From: DATBGO01 sp036558005
GTDB lineage: Bacteria > Actinomycetota > Actinomycetes > Streptosporangiales > Streptosporangiaceae
Direction of reading: 5' to 3'
DNA length: 64,000 bases
Assembly (NCBI GenBank): GCA_036558005.1
Contig: DATBGO010000237.1
Span: 7,018-71,017, forward strand
Below the pieces are notes generated by a model, which saw only the letters and a list, made by a program, of their open reading frames with translations, did not search any database and was not told the DNA's origin. Shown piece after piece: positions 56,861 through 64,000 of this stretch. Both the position numbers and the translations under genes were made by a program. The first letter of the stretch is position 1, and each line of letters starts with the position of its first letter.

Positions 56861-57162
56861 GAGGACGACCTGCACATCAAGCAGATGGACCCGGCCGTCG
56901 TGCAGATCGCCGAGCGTGATGACCTGGCGTTCGGGCAGGCGGTCGGGATGGCCCCAGCTGCGAGCCGCCCGCGGGCGAGCCCGACATCGAGGCGGTCGCC
57001 GCCGCGCTGCGGGAGCTGCCGGCGGACCTGTTCGTCGTGGTCGAGCAGGACTTGTACCCGGTCGAGTTCGACCGGCCCAAGCCGGTCGCCCGGCGCACCT
57101 ACCAGTACCTGCGCGGGGTGGGCATCGGCGGGAGCCGGGATGAGGAGAGTGAGCGGCCATGA
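56861..57162 (+). pseudogene. IolE-like sugar isomerase/inosose dehydratase remnant (C-terminal part, frameshifted)
   Basis: Frame 1 reads EDDLHIKQMDPAVVQIAERD-DLAFGQAVGMA; after one lost base in the C-run at 56951-56955, the family sequence continues PSCEPPAGEPDIEAVAAALR-ELPADLFVVVEQDLYPVEFD-RPKPVARRTYQYLRGVGIGG to a TGA overlapping the next ATG. HIKQMD, the CEPP segment and VVEQDLYP are typical of IolE-type TIM barrels. The N-terminal two thirds are missing. The remaining end still couples translationally to the dehydrogenase gene. Confidence 0.75.
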
Positions 57163-58178
57163 CCGTCCGGGTCGGGGTGATCGGCACCGGCATGATCGGC
57201 CAGGAGCACATTCGCAGGATCACCCAGGTGCTGCCGGGCGGCGCGGTGGTGGCGGTCACCGACGTCGACGCCGCGCGGGCCCGGCAGGTGGCGGGCGACC
57301 TGCCGGGCGCGCGGCTGCACCGGGCCAGCCCGGAGCTGATCGCCGACCCGGACGTGGACGCGATCCTGGTCACCTCCTGGGGCCAGACGCACGAGCAGCA
57401 CGTGATCGCGGCGATCGAGGCGGGCAAGCCGGTGTTCTGCGAGAAGCCGCTGGCCACCACCGTCGCGGCCTGCCAGCGGATCGTCGCCGCCGAGATGGCG
57501 GCGGGCCGGCGGATGGTCCAGGTCGGTTTCATGCGCCGGTACGACGCGGGCTACCTGGCGCTGAAGGCGGCGGTGGAGGCGGGCGAGATCGGCGCGCCGC
57601 TGCTGATGCACTGCGCGCACCGCAACCCGTCGGCGCCGCCGTACGGGTTCACCACCCAGATGATGATCAGCGACTCGGCGATCCACGAGATCGACCTGGT
57701 CCGGTGGCTGTTCGAGGAGGAAGTCGCGGCGGCCAGCATCATGGCCCCGCGGCGCACCAGTAAGGCCGGCCAGGACCTGCAGGACCCGCTGATCGTGCTG
57801 CTGGAGATGACCAGCGGCGTGCTGGTCGACGTCGAGGTGTTCGTCAACGCCGGCTACGGCTACGACATCCGCGCCGAGATCGTCGGCGAGAGCGGCACGG
57901 TGGCGCTCGCCGACCCGGGCCCGGTCAGCACCCGCCGGCGCGGCCAGCTCGGCGGCGCGGTGCCCGCGGACTGGCGGGACCGGTTCGGCGCCAGCTTCGA
58001 CGCCGAGTTCAGGGACTGGCTCGGCGCGGTGGCGGCCGGGACCTGCGGCGGGCCCAGCTGCTGGGACGGGCTCGCCGCGACGGCGGTGGCGGACAGCTGC
58101 CTGGAGGCGCTGGCGACCGGCCGCCGCGCCGCGGTGACGCTGCCGCCCCGCCCGGACTTCTACGCCAAGCAGCAGTGA
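57159..58178 (+). CDS. Gfo/Idh/MocA-family dehydrogenase, probably inositol 2-dehydrogenase
   Basis: The 339-residue protein MTVRVGVIGTGMIGQEHIRRITQ has the NAD-binding GTGMIG, FCEKPLATTV (catalytic EKP) and SDSAIHEIDLVRWLFEEE (catalytic Asp/His region), and matches IolG-type myo-inositol dehydrogenases (GFMRRYDAGYL, HRNPSAPPYGFTT). Context with an iolE-like remnant directly upstream and a GntR regulator downstream supports an inositol-catabolic role. AGGAGAG precedes the ATG. Confidence 0.9.
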   Translation: MTVRVGVIGTGMIGQEHIRRITQVLPGGAVVAVTDVDAARARQVAGDLPGARLHRASPELIADPDVDAILVTSWGQTHEQHVIAAIEAGKPVFCEKPLATTVAACQRIVAAEMAAGRRMVQVGFMRRYDAGYLALKAAVEAGEIGAPLLMHCAHRNPSAPPYGFTTQMMISDSAIHEIDLVRWLFEEEVAAASIMAPRRTSKAGQDLQDPLIVLLEMTSGVLVDVEVFVNAGYGYDIRAEIVGESGTVALADPGPVSTRRRGQLGGAVPADWRDRFGASFDAEFRDWLGAVAAGTCGGPSCWDGLAATAVADSCLEALATGRRAAVTLPPRPDFYAKQQ

Positions 58179-58317
58179 GGAGCCGGCCGTTGCCAGCCAG
58201 CGTGACGCCGATGAAAAGCCGCGGGTTCTACACTCCAGACATGCAGCAGATGAGCCGGCTGGCCATCCCGCGGCCGGCTGCTAGCACGGCGGCTGCGGCC
58301 GGAGGCCAGGGCGTTCA

Positions 58318-59061
58318 ATGATCCAGACGCGGCTCGACCGGGCCAGCCCGATCCCGCTTTACTTCCAGATCGCCGAGAGCCTCAAGGCGGCGATCCGGGA
58401 CGGCAAGCTCCCGCCGGGCGAGCGCCTCGACAACGAGCTCGAGCTGGCCGAGCGGCTCGGGGTGAGCCGCCCCACCATCCGGCAGGCGCTGCAGCGGCTG
58501 GTCCAGGACGGCCTGGTCCAGCGGCGGCGCGGCCTGGGCACCGTGGTCCTGGCCCCGCGGGTGATGCGGTCGGTGGCGCTCACCAGCCTGTACGACGACC
58601 TGACCGAGACCGAGCGGCACCCGGCCACGACCGTGATCTCGGTGACCGAGGCCCGCTGCGACGCCGAGGTCGCGCAGGCGCTGTCGCTGCCGGCCGGCGC
58701 GCGGGTGCTATGCCTGGAGCGGCTCCGGCTGGCCGACGGCGCGCCGCTGGCGATCATGCGCAACACCCTCCCGGCCGGGCTGCTGACCGGGCACCCCGAG
58801 ACCGAGCTGGAGACGGCCGGCCTGTACCAGCTGATCCGCCGACAGGGCATCGAACTGCAAGCGGGCGAGCAGGTCATCGGCGCCCGCCGGGCCACCGCCA
58901 GGGAGGCCAGGCTGCTGCAGACCGCCCGCGGCGCGACCGTGCTGACGATGAGCCGGACCGCGTGCGACAGCTCAGGCCGCCCGGTCGAGCACGGCAGCCA
59001 CGCCTACCTCGCCGACCGCTACTCCTTCAAGATGACGCTGGTCACCCCGCAGCCTGCCTAG
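58318..59061 (+). CDS. GntR/HutC-family transcriptional regulator
   Basis: The 247-residue protein has a GntR winged helix at about 12-75 (IPLYFQIAESLKAAIRDGKLPPGERLDNELELAERLGVSRPTIRQALQRLVQDGLVQRRRGLGTVVL) and a UTRA effector domain after about 90 (RVLCLERLRLADGAPLAIMRNTLP; SRTACDSSGRPVEHGSHAYLADRYSF). It probably responds to a sugar or inositol derivative and controls the upstream dehydrogenase unit. The 139-bp gap upstream holds no obvious operator. Confidence 0.92.
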   Translation: MIQTRLDRASPIPLYFQIAESLKAAIRDGKLPPGERLDNELELAERLGVSRPTIRQALQRLVQDGLVQRRRGLGTVVLAPRVMRSVALTSLYDDLTETERHPATTVISVTEARCDAEVAQALSLPAGARVLCLERLRLADGAPLAIMRNTLPAGLLTGHPETELETAGLYQLIRRQGIELQAGEQVIGARRATAREARLLQTARGATVLTMSRTACDSSGRPVEHGSHAYLADRYSFKMTLVTPQPA

Positions 59062-59079
59062 CCGGCGAGTCCTTCCAGC

Positions 59080-60596
59080 TCAGGCGACGGCGGCGGGCGG
59101 GCTGTGGGAGTGCAGGGTGCGATCGCCGCCGGGGCTGGTCGCGGTGGTGCCGTCGGCATGCAGGACCAGGCTCCAGCCCCACCGGTGGATGGCGATGAGG
59201 TGGTGGAACGTGCAGGCCAGAGTCATGTTGGCCAGCGTCGTCGGGCCACCCTCGGACCGGGGGATCAGGTGGTGGACCTGGCACGCCGATGGCGGCTGGG
59301 CGCAGCCGGGGAACCGGCAGTGCCGGTCTCTGGCGGTCACCGCGCGGCGCAGGTGCGCGGGGATGGTGTCGGTGGCCGCGCCGACGTCCAGCGGCAGGCT
59401 GACGGACGCGGCCGGGCCGGCCAGCAGGCCGGTGCGCAGCCAGGCGGCGAGCCCGCCGGGCCCGGACAGGATGCGCGCGGCGTGGCCGAGCAGCAGCCGC
59501 TGGATGGCCTGCCCGGCCCGCTCCGCCCGGGTGGCGGCGGGGTCAGCGGGGCCGCAGCCGGGGGGAGCCGGCGGATCAGCGCGGACGTGCGAAGGGCGGA
59601 GCAGGACGGCGGCGAGCTGGTCCAGGACGGCGGGATCGGGGTGGCCGGTGACCACGGGGACGATCGACGCGTCGCAGTCGGTTCCCGGGCCTGCCGCGGG
59701 CCACCAGCCCCGGGACCAGGCCGCCTCGGCCCCGGCCGCGCCGGGCAGGCCGCGCAGCTGGTCCAGCGTCATGTGCAGCTGGATCTGGGTGGCCTGCCCG
59801 GCCCGGTCCGGCAGCCCGGCCGAAGCGATCAGGCGGCGGCATGCCTCCTCCAGCGCGTCGTGGTCGCGCTGCCAGGTGGTGCGCAGGTCCTCGGGCCCGG
59901 CGCGGTTGCCTAACGCCGCCAGCACCGCTGACAGCGCGGCCGCGCAGCCTGGGGTGAGGTCACCGGTGAGCCTCCCCGCCCCCTGGTAGGTCAGGTCCAG
60001 CTGGACCCGGCGGTCAGCGAACCCGTCATCACGGCCGTCGGTGTCGGGGGCCGCGGTGCGGGCCCGGATCTCCTCGGCCAGCCGGGCCAGGTCCGCCAGC
60101 TCCGCCCCGGCCAGCGCCGCGTCCAGCAGGATCTGGTCCGCGCCTGGCCGGGCGTGCCCGGGCAGCTGGTCGGTCCACCCGCACAGCGTCCGGGCCCAGG
60201 ACACGGACAGCTGGCCGGCGGCCAGCGCGGCGGCGAGGGCAGGGTGGGCGCCAGCCGCCGCATCCAGCCCAGCGCCCCGGACGCCGCGCCCCGGGTGACC
60301 CTCGTCTGCCAGCGCAGCCACGACCCGGCCGACCCCTGCCCGTCGTCCTCGTAGCCGGACCGGGCCCGGAACGCGGCGAGCACCCTCGCCCGGGCCGCGG
60401 TCAGCATCGACTCGGCCTGCTCCAGGGCCCGCAGGCAGTCCGCCTGCTCCGCCGTGGTCAGCCCGGCCGGGTCCGCGGTCGCCAGCCAGCCGAGCCCGGA
60501 CCGGGCCAGCCCTGCCGCGGCGACGGCACCCCATGGCGCTGTCGGCCCGCCCGGGACGGCGGCAGGCACCGTCGGCCGCTCGCCTGGCTCACACAT
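59080..60596 (-). pseudogene. DUF222/13E12-type HNH endonuclease gene with an internal frameshift
   Basis: The ATG at 60596 (GGGAGGGG upstream) starts MCEPGERPTVPAAVPGG and reads to GAASGALGWMRRLA near 60250. The family sequence then continues in another frame as HPALAAALAAGQLSVSWARTLCGWTDQL through to the HNH domain (CRFPGCAQPPSACQVHHLIPRSEGGPTTLANMTLACTFHHLIAIHRWGW). One base appears missing at about 60246-60253. The HNH residues are intact. DUF222 proteins are multicopy in actinobacteria and some mark mobile or repeat elements. A sequencing error would restore a normal gene of about 500 codons. Confidence 0.75.
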
Positions 60597-60749
60597 CCGC
60601 TGCCCCTCCCGGCTGCCAAAGCTCAAACTCTTCGAATCTGTGTTTGAATTCTAACGGCAGCCCCTGACAAATCGGATTCCACAGCGGGCGAAGCCCGGCG
60701 GTTCTAGTCAGTGCCAGGCTCGCCAGCGCGGAGCGCGGCCAGCAGTTCG

Positions 60750-60837
60750 GGGAGCTGGCGATGTCGCCGGGGTCGGGGCTGAGAGCGGCGCGAAGGAGCC
60801 GCTCTGCGGTCTGGCGCGGGCTGGCGGTGGCGGGCAT
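60750..60837 (-). pseudogene. Possible 5' remnant of a SnoaL-like (NTF2-fold) gene
   Basis: From ATG 60837 (AGGAAGGA 11 nt upstream) the frame reads MPATASPRQTAERLLRAALSPDPGDIA, the usual opening of SnoaL-like proteins that sit divergently to TetR regulators. After about 27 codons the family character is lost. The remainder of 60597-60955 otherwise holds only the HNH leader and the TetR promoter region. Confidence 0.35.
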
Positions 60838-60899
60838 GGGCCGCTGGTCCTTCCTGAGATGCGGTCGCGAACGGGACGGCTAGAATCGGAGGCTACGCC

Positions 60900-60917
60900 C
60901 CGGTTAGAGATTACCGG
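60900..60917. promoter_or_regulatory. Possible TetR operator
   Basis: CCGGT (60900-60904) and ACCGG (60913-60917) form an inverted repeat with an AT-rich 8-bp centre (TAGAGATT), 39 bp upstream of the TetR start. A TAGAAT sequence at 60881-60886 could be its -10 element. Size and position suit autorepression. Confidence 0.35.
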
Positions 60918-60955
60918 AGACATCGCCCCGCTTACCGGCGAAGAGGAGGGCAGCC

Positions 60956-61555
60956 ATGACAGGTGCCCGGCCGTTGCGGGCCGACGGGCGCCGCAACCGG
61001 CAGCGGCTGCTGCAGACGGCAGCCGACGCATTCGCCGCCGAGGGGCTGTCGGTCCCGCTTGATGAGATCGCCCGCCGGGCCGGGGTAGGCCCGGGCACGC
61101 TCTACCGGCACTTCCCCGACAAGGGCGCGCTGTTCGAGGCTGTGCTGCACGACCGCCTCCAGCGCCTCGCCGACGAGGCCCAGGCGCTGCGGCACGCCGA
61201 GGACCCCGGGTCCGCGCTGCTGGACTTCATCGGCCGGCTCGCCGCCGAAGCGGCCCTCAAACGCGATCTTGCCGACGCGCTGGCCAGCGGCGGCGCCGAG
61301 CTGAATGACGCGCTGACCGCGACGGCCGCGCGCCTGCGCGGCGAGATCGGCCGCCTCCTGACCCGCGCCCAGCACGCCAGCGCCATCCGCGACGACATCA
61401 CCGCCGCCGACCTCATGGCCCTCATCACGGGCATCATCAGCGCGCTGCGTCCTCGCCCCGGCGGCCAGGCCGACCCGCAACGCACTATCGCGGTCATCCG
61501 CGACGGGCTGCGAGCCGTCCGTCAGTCAGGTCAGCGCCGGCCCGGGCAGCCGTGA
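60956..61555 (+). CDS. TetR-family transcriptional regulator
   Basis: The 199-residue protein has an N-terminal HTH at about 10-60 (RNRQRLLQTAADAFAAEGLSVPLDEIARRAGVGPGTLYRHFPDKGALFEAVLHDRL) and a C-terminal ligand-binding helical domain. GAGGAGGG lies 5 nt before the ATG. The likely former target is the truncated SnoaL-like gene upstream on the other strand; the effector is unknown. Confidence 0.93.
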   Translation: MTGARPLRADGRRNRQRLLQTAADAFAAEGLSVPLDEIARRAGVGPGTLYRHFPDKGALFEAVLHDRLQRLADEAQALRHAEDPGSALLDFIGRLAAEAALKRDLADALASGGAELNDALTATAARLRGEIGRLLTRAQHASAIRDDITAADLMALITGIISALRPRPGGQADPQRTIAVIRDGLRAVRQSGQRRPGQP

Positions 61556-61613
61556 TTCCGGGCGGCCCGCGGCCCGCGGCCGGGACCGGTCAGGCTGCTG
61601 AGAGCATGGGCGG

Positions 61614-62135
61614 GTGGCTATCACCAGGCTCTTGACTACCGACGACATACCGGCCCTGGCCGAGCTGATCCGGGCCAGCCGCGAATTCCTCGCCCCGTGG
61701 GAGCCGGCCAGGGGCGAGGAGTACTTCACGATCGCCGGGCAGCGCGCCGTGGTGGAGACCGCGCTGGCACGGCACCGGCAGGGCCTCATGCTCCCGCACG
61801 TCATCCTGGACGAGGCGGGGCAGGTGGCCGGCCGGGTCAACCTCAACGACATCGTGCGCGGCCCGTTCCAGAACGCGCACCTCGGCTACTGGGTGAGCGC
61901 CACGGCCGGCGGCCGCGGGGTGGCCACGGCCGCCGTCGCCGAGATCATCACGGTGGCCTTCGGCGAGTGGGGACTGCACCGGCTCCAGGCCGGGACGGTG
62001 CCGCACAACGTCAGGTCGCAGCGGGTGCTGGAGCGCAACGGGTTCACCCGGTTCGGGCTGGCGCCGCAGTACCTGAGCATCGCCGGCCGCTGGCAGGACC
62101 ACATCCTGTACCAGCTGATCAGCCCCTGCAGCTGA
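61614..62135 (+). CDS. GNAT-family N-acetyltransferase (RimJ/RimL-like)
   Basis: The 173-residue protein from GTG 61614 (VAITRLLTTDDIPALAELIRASREFLAPWEP) shows the RimJ-like pattern: HVILDEAGQVAGRVNLNDI, LGYWVSATAGGRGVATAAVAEII (acetyl-CoA-binding loop, here A-GGRGVAT) and AGTVPHNVRSQRVLERNGFTRFGL. It would acetylate an N-terminal or small-molecule amine. It is monocistronic. Confidence 0.92.
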   Translation: MAITRLLTTDDIPALAELIRASREFLAPWEPARGEEYFTIAGQRAVVETALARHRQGLMLPHVILDEAGQVAGRVNLNDIVRGPFQNAHLGYWVSATAGGRGVATAAVAEIITVAFGEWGLHRLQAGTVPHNVRSQRVLERNGFTRFGLAPQYLSIAGRWQDHILYQLISPCS

Positions 62136-62186
62136 GAGCACCGGCAGCTGATCAGCCCGGGCGGGCCGGGCGCTGGCCGGCCCTGG

Positions 62187-63251
62187 TCACTGCCAGCGCT
62201 TCCCGGCGCGGAAGTCGGCGGCGAACGTCCTGGCCAGCGAAGACAGCACCTTGTGGTTCGAGGTGATCAGGCCGAGCTCGCGGTTGTCGTTCAGCGACGT
62301 GCTGGAGAAGTTCTCCGAGCCGATGAACGCCCTGGCGCGCCTGGTGCCGTAGTCAGCCTCGATCACCTTCCCGTGGATGTAGAAGCCGTGGGAGGAGCTG
62401 AAGTAGCTGATCCGCACCCCGGCGCTGGTGAGCCGGGTAAAGGCGCTGTCGTAGGCGCCGTCGATGTTCTCCGCGCAGACCCGCACCCTGACCCCGCGCC
62501 TGGCGGCGCTGATCAGCGCGTCGTCCACGGTGGTGTCGGCCATCTCCTCGCTGTAGATGCGCAGGCTGTGCCGGGCGCCGCTGATCAGGGCCAGCAGCTG
62601 GCGCTGCGACCCGGTCGGTGACCAGACCAGGTCACGGCCGTCACCGGGCCGGACCGGCCGCCCGGCGAAGTCGGCGCTGAACACCTTCTCGATCGCGCTG
62701 ACGTCGGCCGGTGAGTCGTCGACCACCAGGAAGTCCCGGGTATCGGCGTAGTACCTGCTGGTCAGGTTGGCGGTCATGATGATCGCCCGGGAGTCGTCGG
62801 TGACCACCGTCTTCTGGTGGGTGTAGCGGAACCTGGTGGAGGACCAGGCGACCCTGACCCGGTGCGCGGCCAGGTAGCTGAAGGTGGCCGAGTTGACGTG
62901 CTTCTCCCGCTGGTCCAGCAGCACCCGGACCCGCACGCCGCGGCGGGCCGCGGCGGCCAGGGCGTGCTCGGCCGTGGTGTCGGCGAATTCGTACATGGTC
63001 ACGTCGACGCTGCGGCGGGCGTGCCTGATCATCTGGTAGACCGGCGAGAACCCGGCGGCGGGCTCGGTGATCAGCGGCCCGGACCTGGACGGCCCGGCGG
63101 CCGGTCCCTGGCTGCTGGTGGCGGACGGGCCGGACCCGCCGTCCGCGGAGCCACTGGCGTTCTCGATCTTGCAGCCGGTGAGCAGGAGCGACGCGGCGGC
63201 GAGGACCACCGCCACCGGCCGGGCGGGGGCAAGCGCGCTGGGGCGAAACAC
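62187..63251 (-). CDS. Phospholipase D-like lipoprotein (two HKD motifs)
   Basis: About 354 residues from GTG 63251. VFRPSALAPARPVAVVLAAASLLLTGC is a lipoprotein signal with lipobox LTGC. Two PLD catalytic motifs follow: HQKTVVTDD at about 145 and HGKVIEADYG at about 295, each within a repeated domain (ARRGVRVRVLLDQ; ARRGVRVRVCAEN). Both copies needed for the active site are present. It would act at the cell surface on phosphodiester lipids or nucleic acids. The longer upstream frame lacks domain features. Confidence 0.9.
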   Translation of the reverse strand: MFRPSALAPARPVAVVLAAASLLLTGCKIENASGSADGGSGPSATSSQGPAAGPSRSGPLITEPAAGFSPVYQMIRHARRSVDVTMYEFADTTAEHALAAAARRGVRVRVLLDQREKHVNSATFSYLAAHRVRVAWSSTRFRYTHQKTVVTDDSRAIIMTANLTSRYYADTRDFLVVDDSPADVSAIEKVFSADFAGRPVRPGDGRDLVWSPTGSQRQLLALISGARHSLRIYSEEMADTTVDDALISAARRGVRVRVCAENIDGAYDSAFTRLTSAGVRISYFSSSHGFYIHGKVIEADYGTRRARAFIGSENFSSTSLNDNRELGLITSNHKVLSSLARTFAADFRAGKRWQ

Positions 63252-63364
63252 CGGGGGTCCCTTCGTGGCGGCCCGGGCGGCCTGGCCGGCCGCCCGTTTC
63301 CCGGTGCAACTACCCGCGACACGAGGCGCATGCATCCCCGTGCCCGCCCGCACGTGGCGGCCCG

Positions 63365-63877
63365 CTAGCTGAACACCTTCTGGCAGGGCGAGCTGGCCGG
63401 CAGGCCCGCCTGCTGCTCGGCGTCCTGGACCTGCTGATAGGTCGTGTGGGCGATGTGATAGGTCGCGGTGAAGGTGCGCGCGTCGCCGGCCAGCGCGGCG
63501 TGCACCTGCCGGATCCCGTTGGCGTTCGACTTGGCCTCCAGCTGGCGCAGCCGGTCCCAGCCTGCCGCGAGGGTGGGCGGCTCGCCGAGCGTGCCCAGCT
63601 GCCCGGGCAGCCGCTGCCACACCGCGACGTTGGGCTCGAAGAACCGGCCGACCTTCGGCAGCATGCCCGGCTGCGGGTCGTCGGGCTTGAAGTCCGGGTA
63701 GGGGAACGGGTCCTTGCTGGTGTTGATCATGACCGCGAAGTCCGCCGTGCAGACGCGGTTGAGCCGGTGCAGGAATGCCTGGTTCATCGCGGCCCGGGGC
63801 TGGCCCGGCCCGCAGGCCGCCGCGCTGCCCGCGGCGATCGCCAGCACTGCGGCGAGGGTGATCTTGTGCCTGGTCAC
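63365..63877 (-). CDS. Lipoprotein of unknown function
   Basis: About 170 residues. The GTG at 63877 (VTRHKITLAAVLAIAAGSAAACGPG) has AGGAGG 6 nt upstream; an ATG two codons earlier is too close to that ribosome site. Signal peptide with lipobox AAAC. The mature part is helical (LHRLNRVCTADFAVMINTSKDPFPYPDF; WDRLRQLEAKSNANGIRQVHAALAGDARTFTATYHIAHTTYQQVQDAEQQAGL) with two Cys that may pair. No family was recognised. It lies 113 bp upstream of the phospholipase D-like gene on the same strand. Confidence 0.8.
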   Translation of the reverse strand: MTRHKITLAAVLAIAAGSAAACGPGQPRAAMNQAFLHRLNRVCTADFAVMINTSKDPFPYPDFKPDDPQPGMLPKVGRFFEPNVAVWQRLPGQLGTLGEPPTLAAGWDRLRQLEAKSNANGIRQVHAALAGDARTFTATYHIAHTTYQQVQDAEQQAGLPASSPCQKVFS

Positions 63878-64000
63878 TGCCATCCTCCTGATGCGGGCAG
63901 CCCGCGTGGTGTCCTGCCGAGACTGTGCACCGGGCCGGGGCCCGGGCGCATCCGCGGTCACGCTGATTCTGCGGTCGGCGCCGCGGCGGAGATACGCATT

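Noticed and set aside
1..64000. Insertion sequences, prophage, tRNA or rRNA genes
   Set aside because: No transposase, integrase, phage structural protein, tRNA cloverleaf or rRNA segment was recognised on either strand.

Overview
The window is GC-rich chromosomal DNA (mostly above 70% G+C, with GTG starts and many ATGA/GTGA stop-start overlaps) from an actinobacterium. Supporting family markers are a mycobacterial-type MenB, ECF41 and ECF42 sigma factors, an MmpL-like transporter, a DUF222/HNH endonuclease, a MocR/PdxR regulator, and several ArsR/TetR/GntR/LuxR regulators. No rRNA, tRNA, CRISPR array, transposase or phage gene was recognised. The species cannot be named from the sequence; a soil-type, probably filamentous, actinomycete fits.

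Region 1 (1-13.5 kb) is ordinary accessory metabolism: an AhpD-like protein divergent from a MocR regulator, an HtrA-like protease, MenB, an ECF41 sigma factor paired with an NAD-dependent epimerase, a 2OG-Fe(II) oxygenase, a carbohydrate ABC transporter operon with a perfect 19-bp intercistronic hairpin, a winged-helix regulator/membrane-protein operon behind a double dyad operator, an SDR, and an MscL channel with a C-terminal zinc ribbon. Region 2 (13.8-29.7 kb) carries an MMPL transporter, a three-gene split-beta cobalt-type nitrile hydratase/thiocyanate hydrolase operon beside a cytoplasmic NMT1-like protein and an HD protein with a PhnZ-like ligand pattern, a threonine dehydratase-like enzyme, an ArsR/SRPBCC pair, an ECF42 sigma factor whose DGPF (YCII) partner is broken, an ATP-dependent DNA ligase, and a two-gene unit of a rhomboid protease with a membrane-anchored nucleoside-phosphorylase-domain protein.

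Region 3 (29.8-52.5 kb) is a surface-polysaccharide locus. It contains a DivIVA/coiled-coil protein, two LuxR-type regulators, and a plus-strand trio (NodB deacetylase, 12-residue-repeat solenoid protein, membrane-anchored degenerate NodB protein). Facing it is an eleven-gene minus-strand array: flavin monooxygenase, type II thioesterase, aminotransferase, ATP-grasp ligase, FAD oxidoreductase, nucleotide-sugar dehydrogenase, polyprenyl-phosphate sugar transferase, GT4, epimerase, GH18-like protein and GT2 synthase. The last six look like nucleotide-sugar supply, lipid-linked initiation, elongation and trimming. The first five look like a small tailoring module of unknown product.

Region 4 (52.5-64 kb) is rich in gene remnants. 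It has a VapBC locus with a frameshifted toxin, a P1-peptidase remnant, a 55-bp palindrome, a short fragment resembling the coupling protein of a propane-monooxygenase-type operon followed by the intact downstream genes of that operon type (amidohydrolase, MIP18/DUF59, alcohol dehydrogenase), then an iolE-like remnant joined to an inositol-dehydrogenase-type gene and a GntR regulator, a frameshifted HNH gene, a TetR regulator, a GNAT acetyltransferase, a phospholipase D-like lipoprotein and another lipoprotein. The pattern suggests repeated deletion and fusion of catabolic operons. Some one-base frameshifts could instead be sequencing errors.
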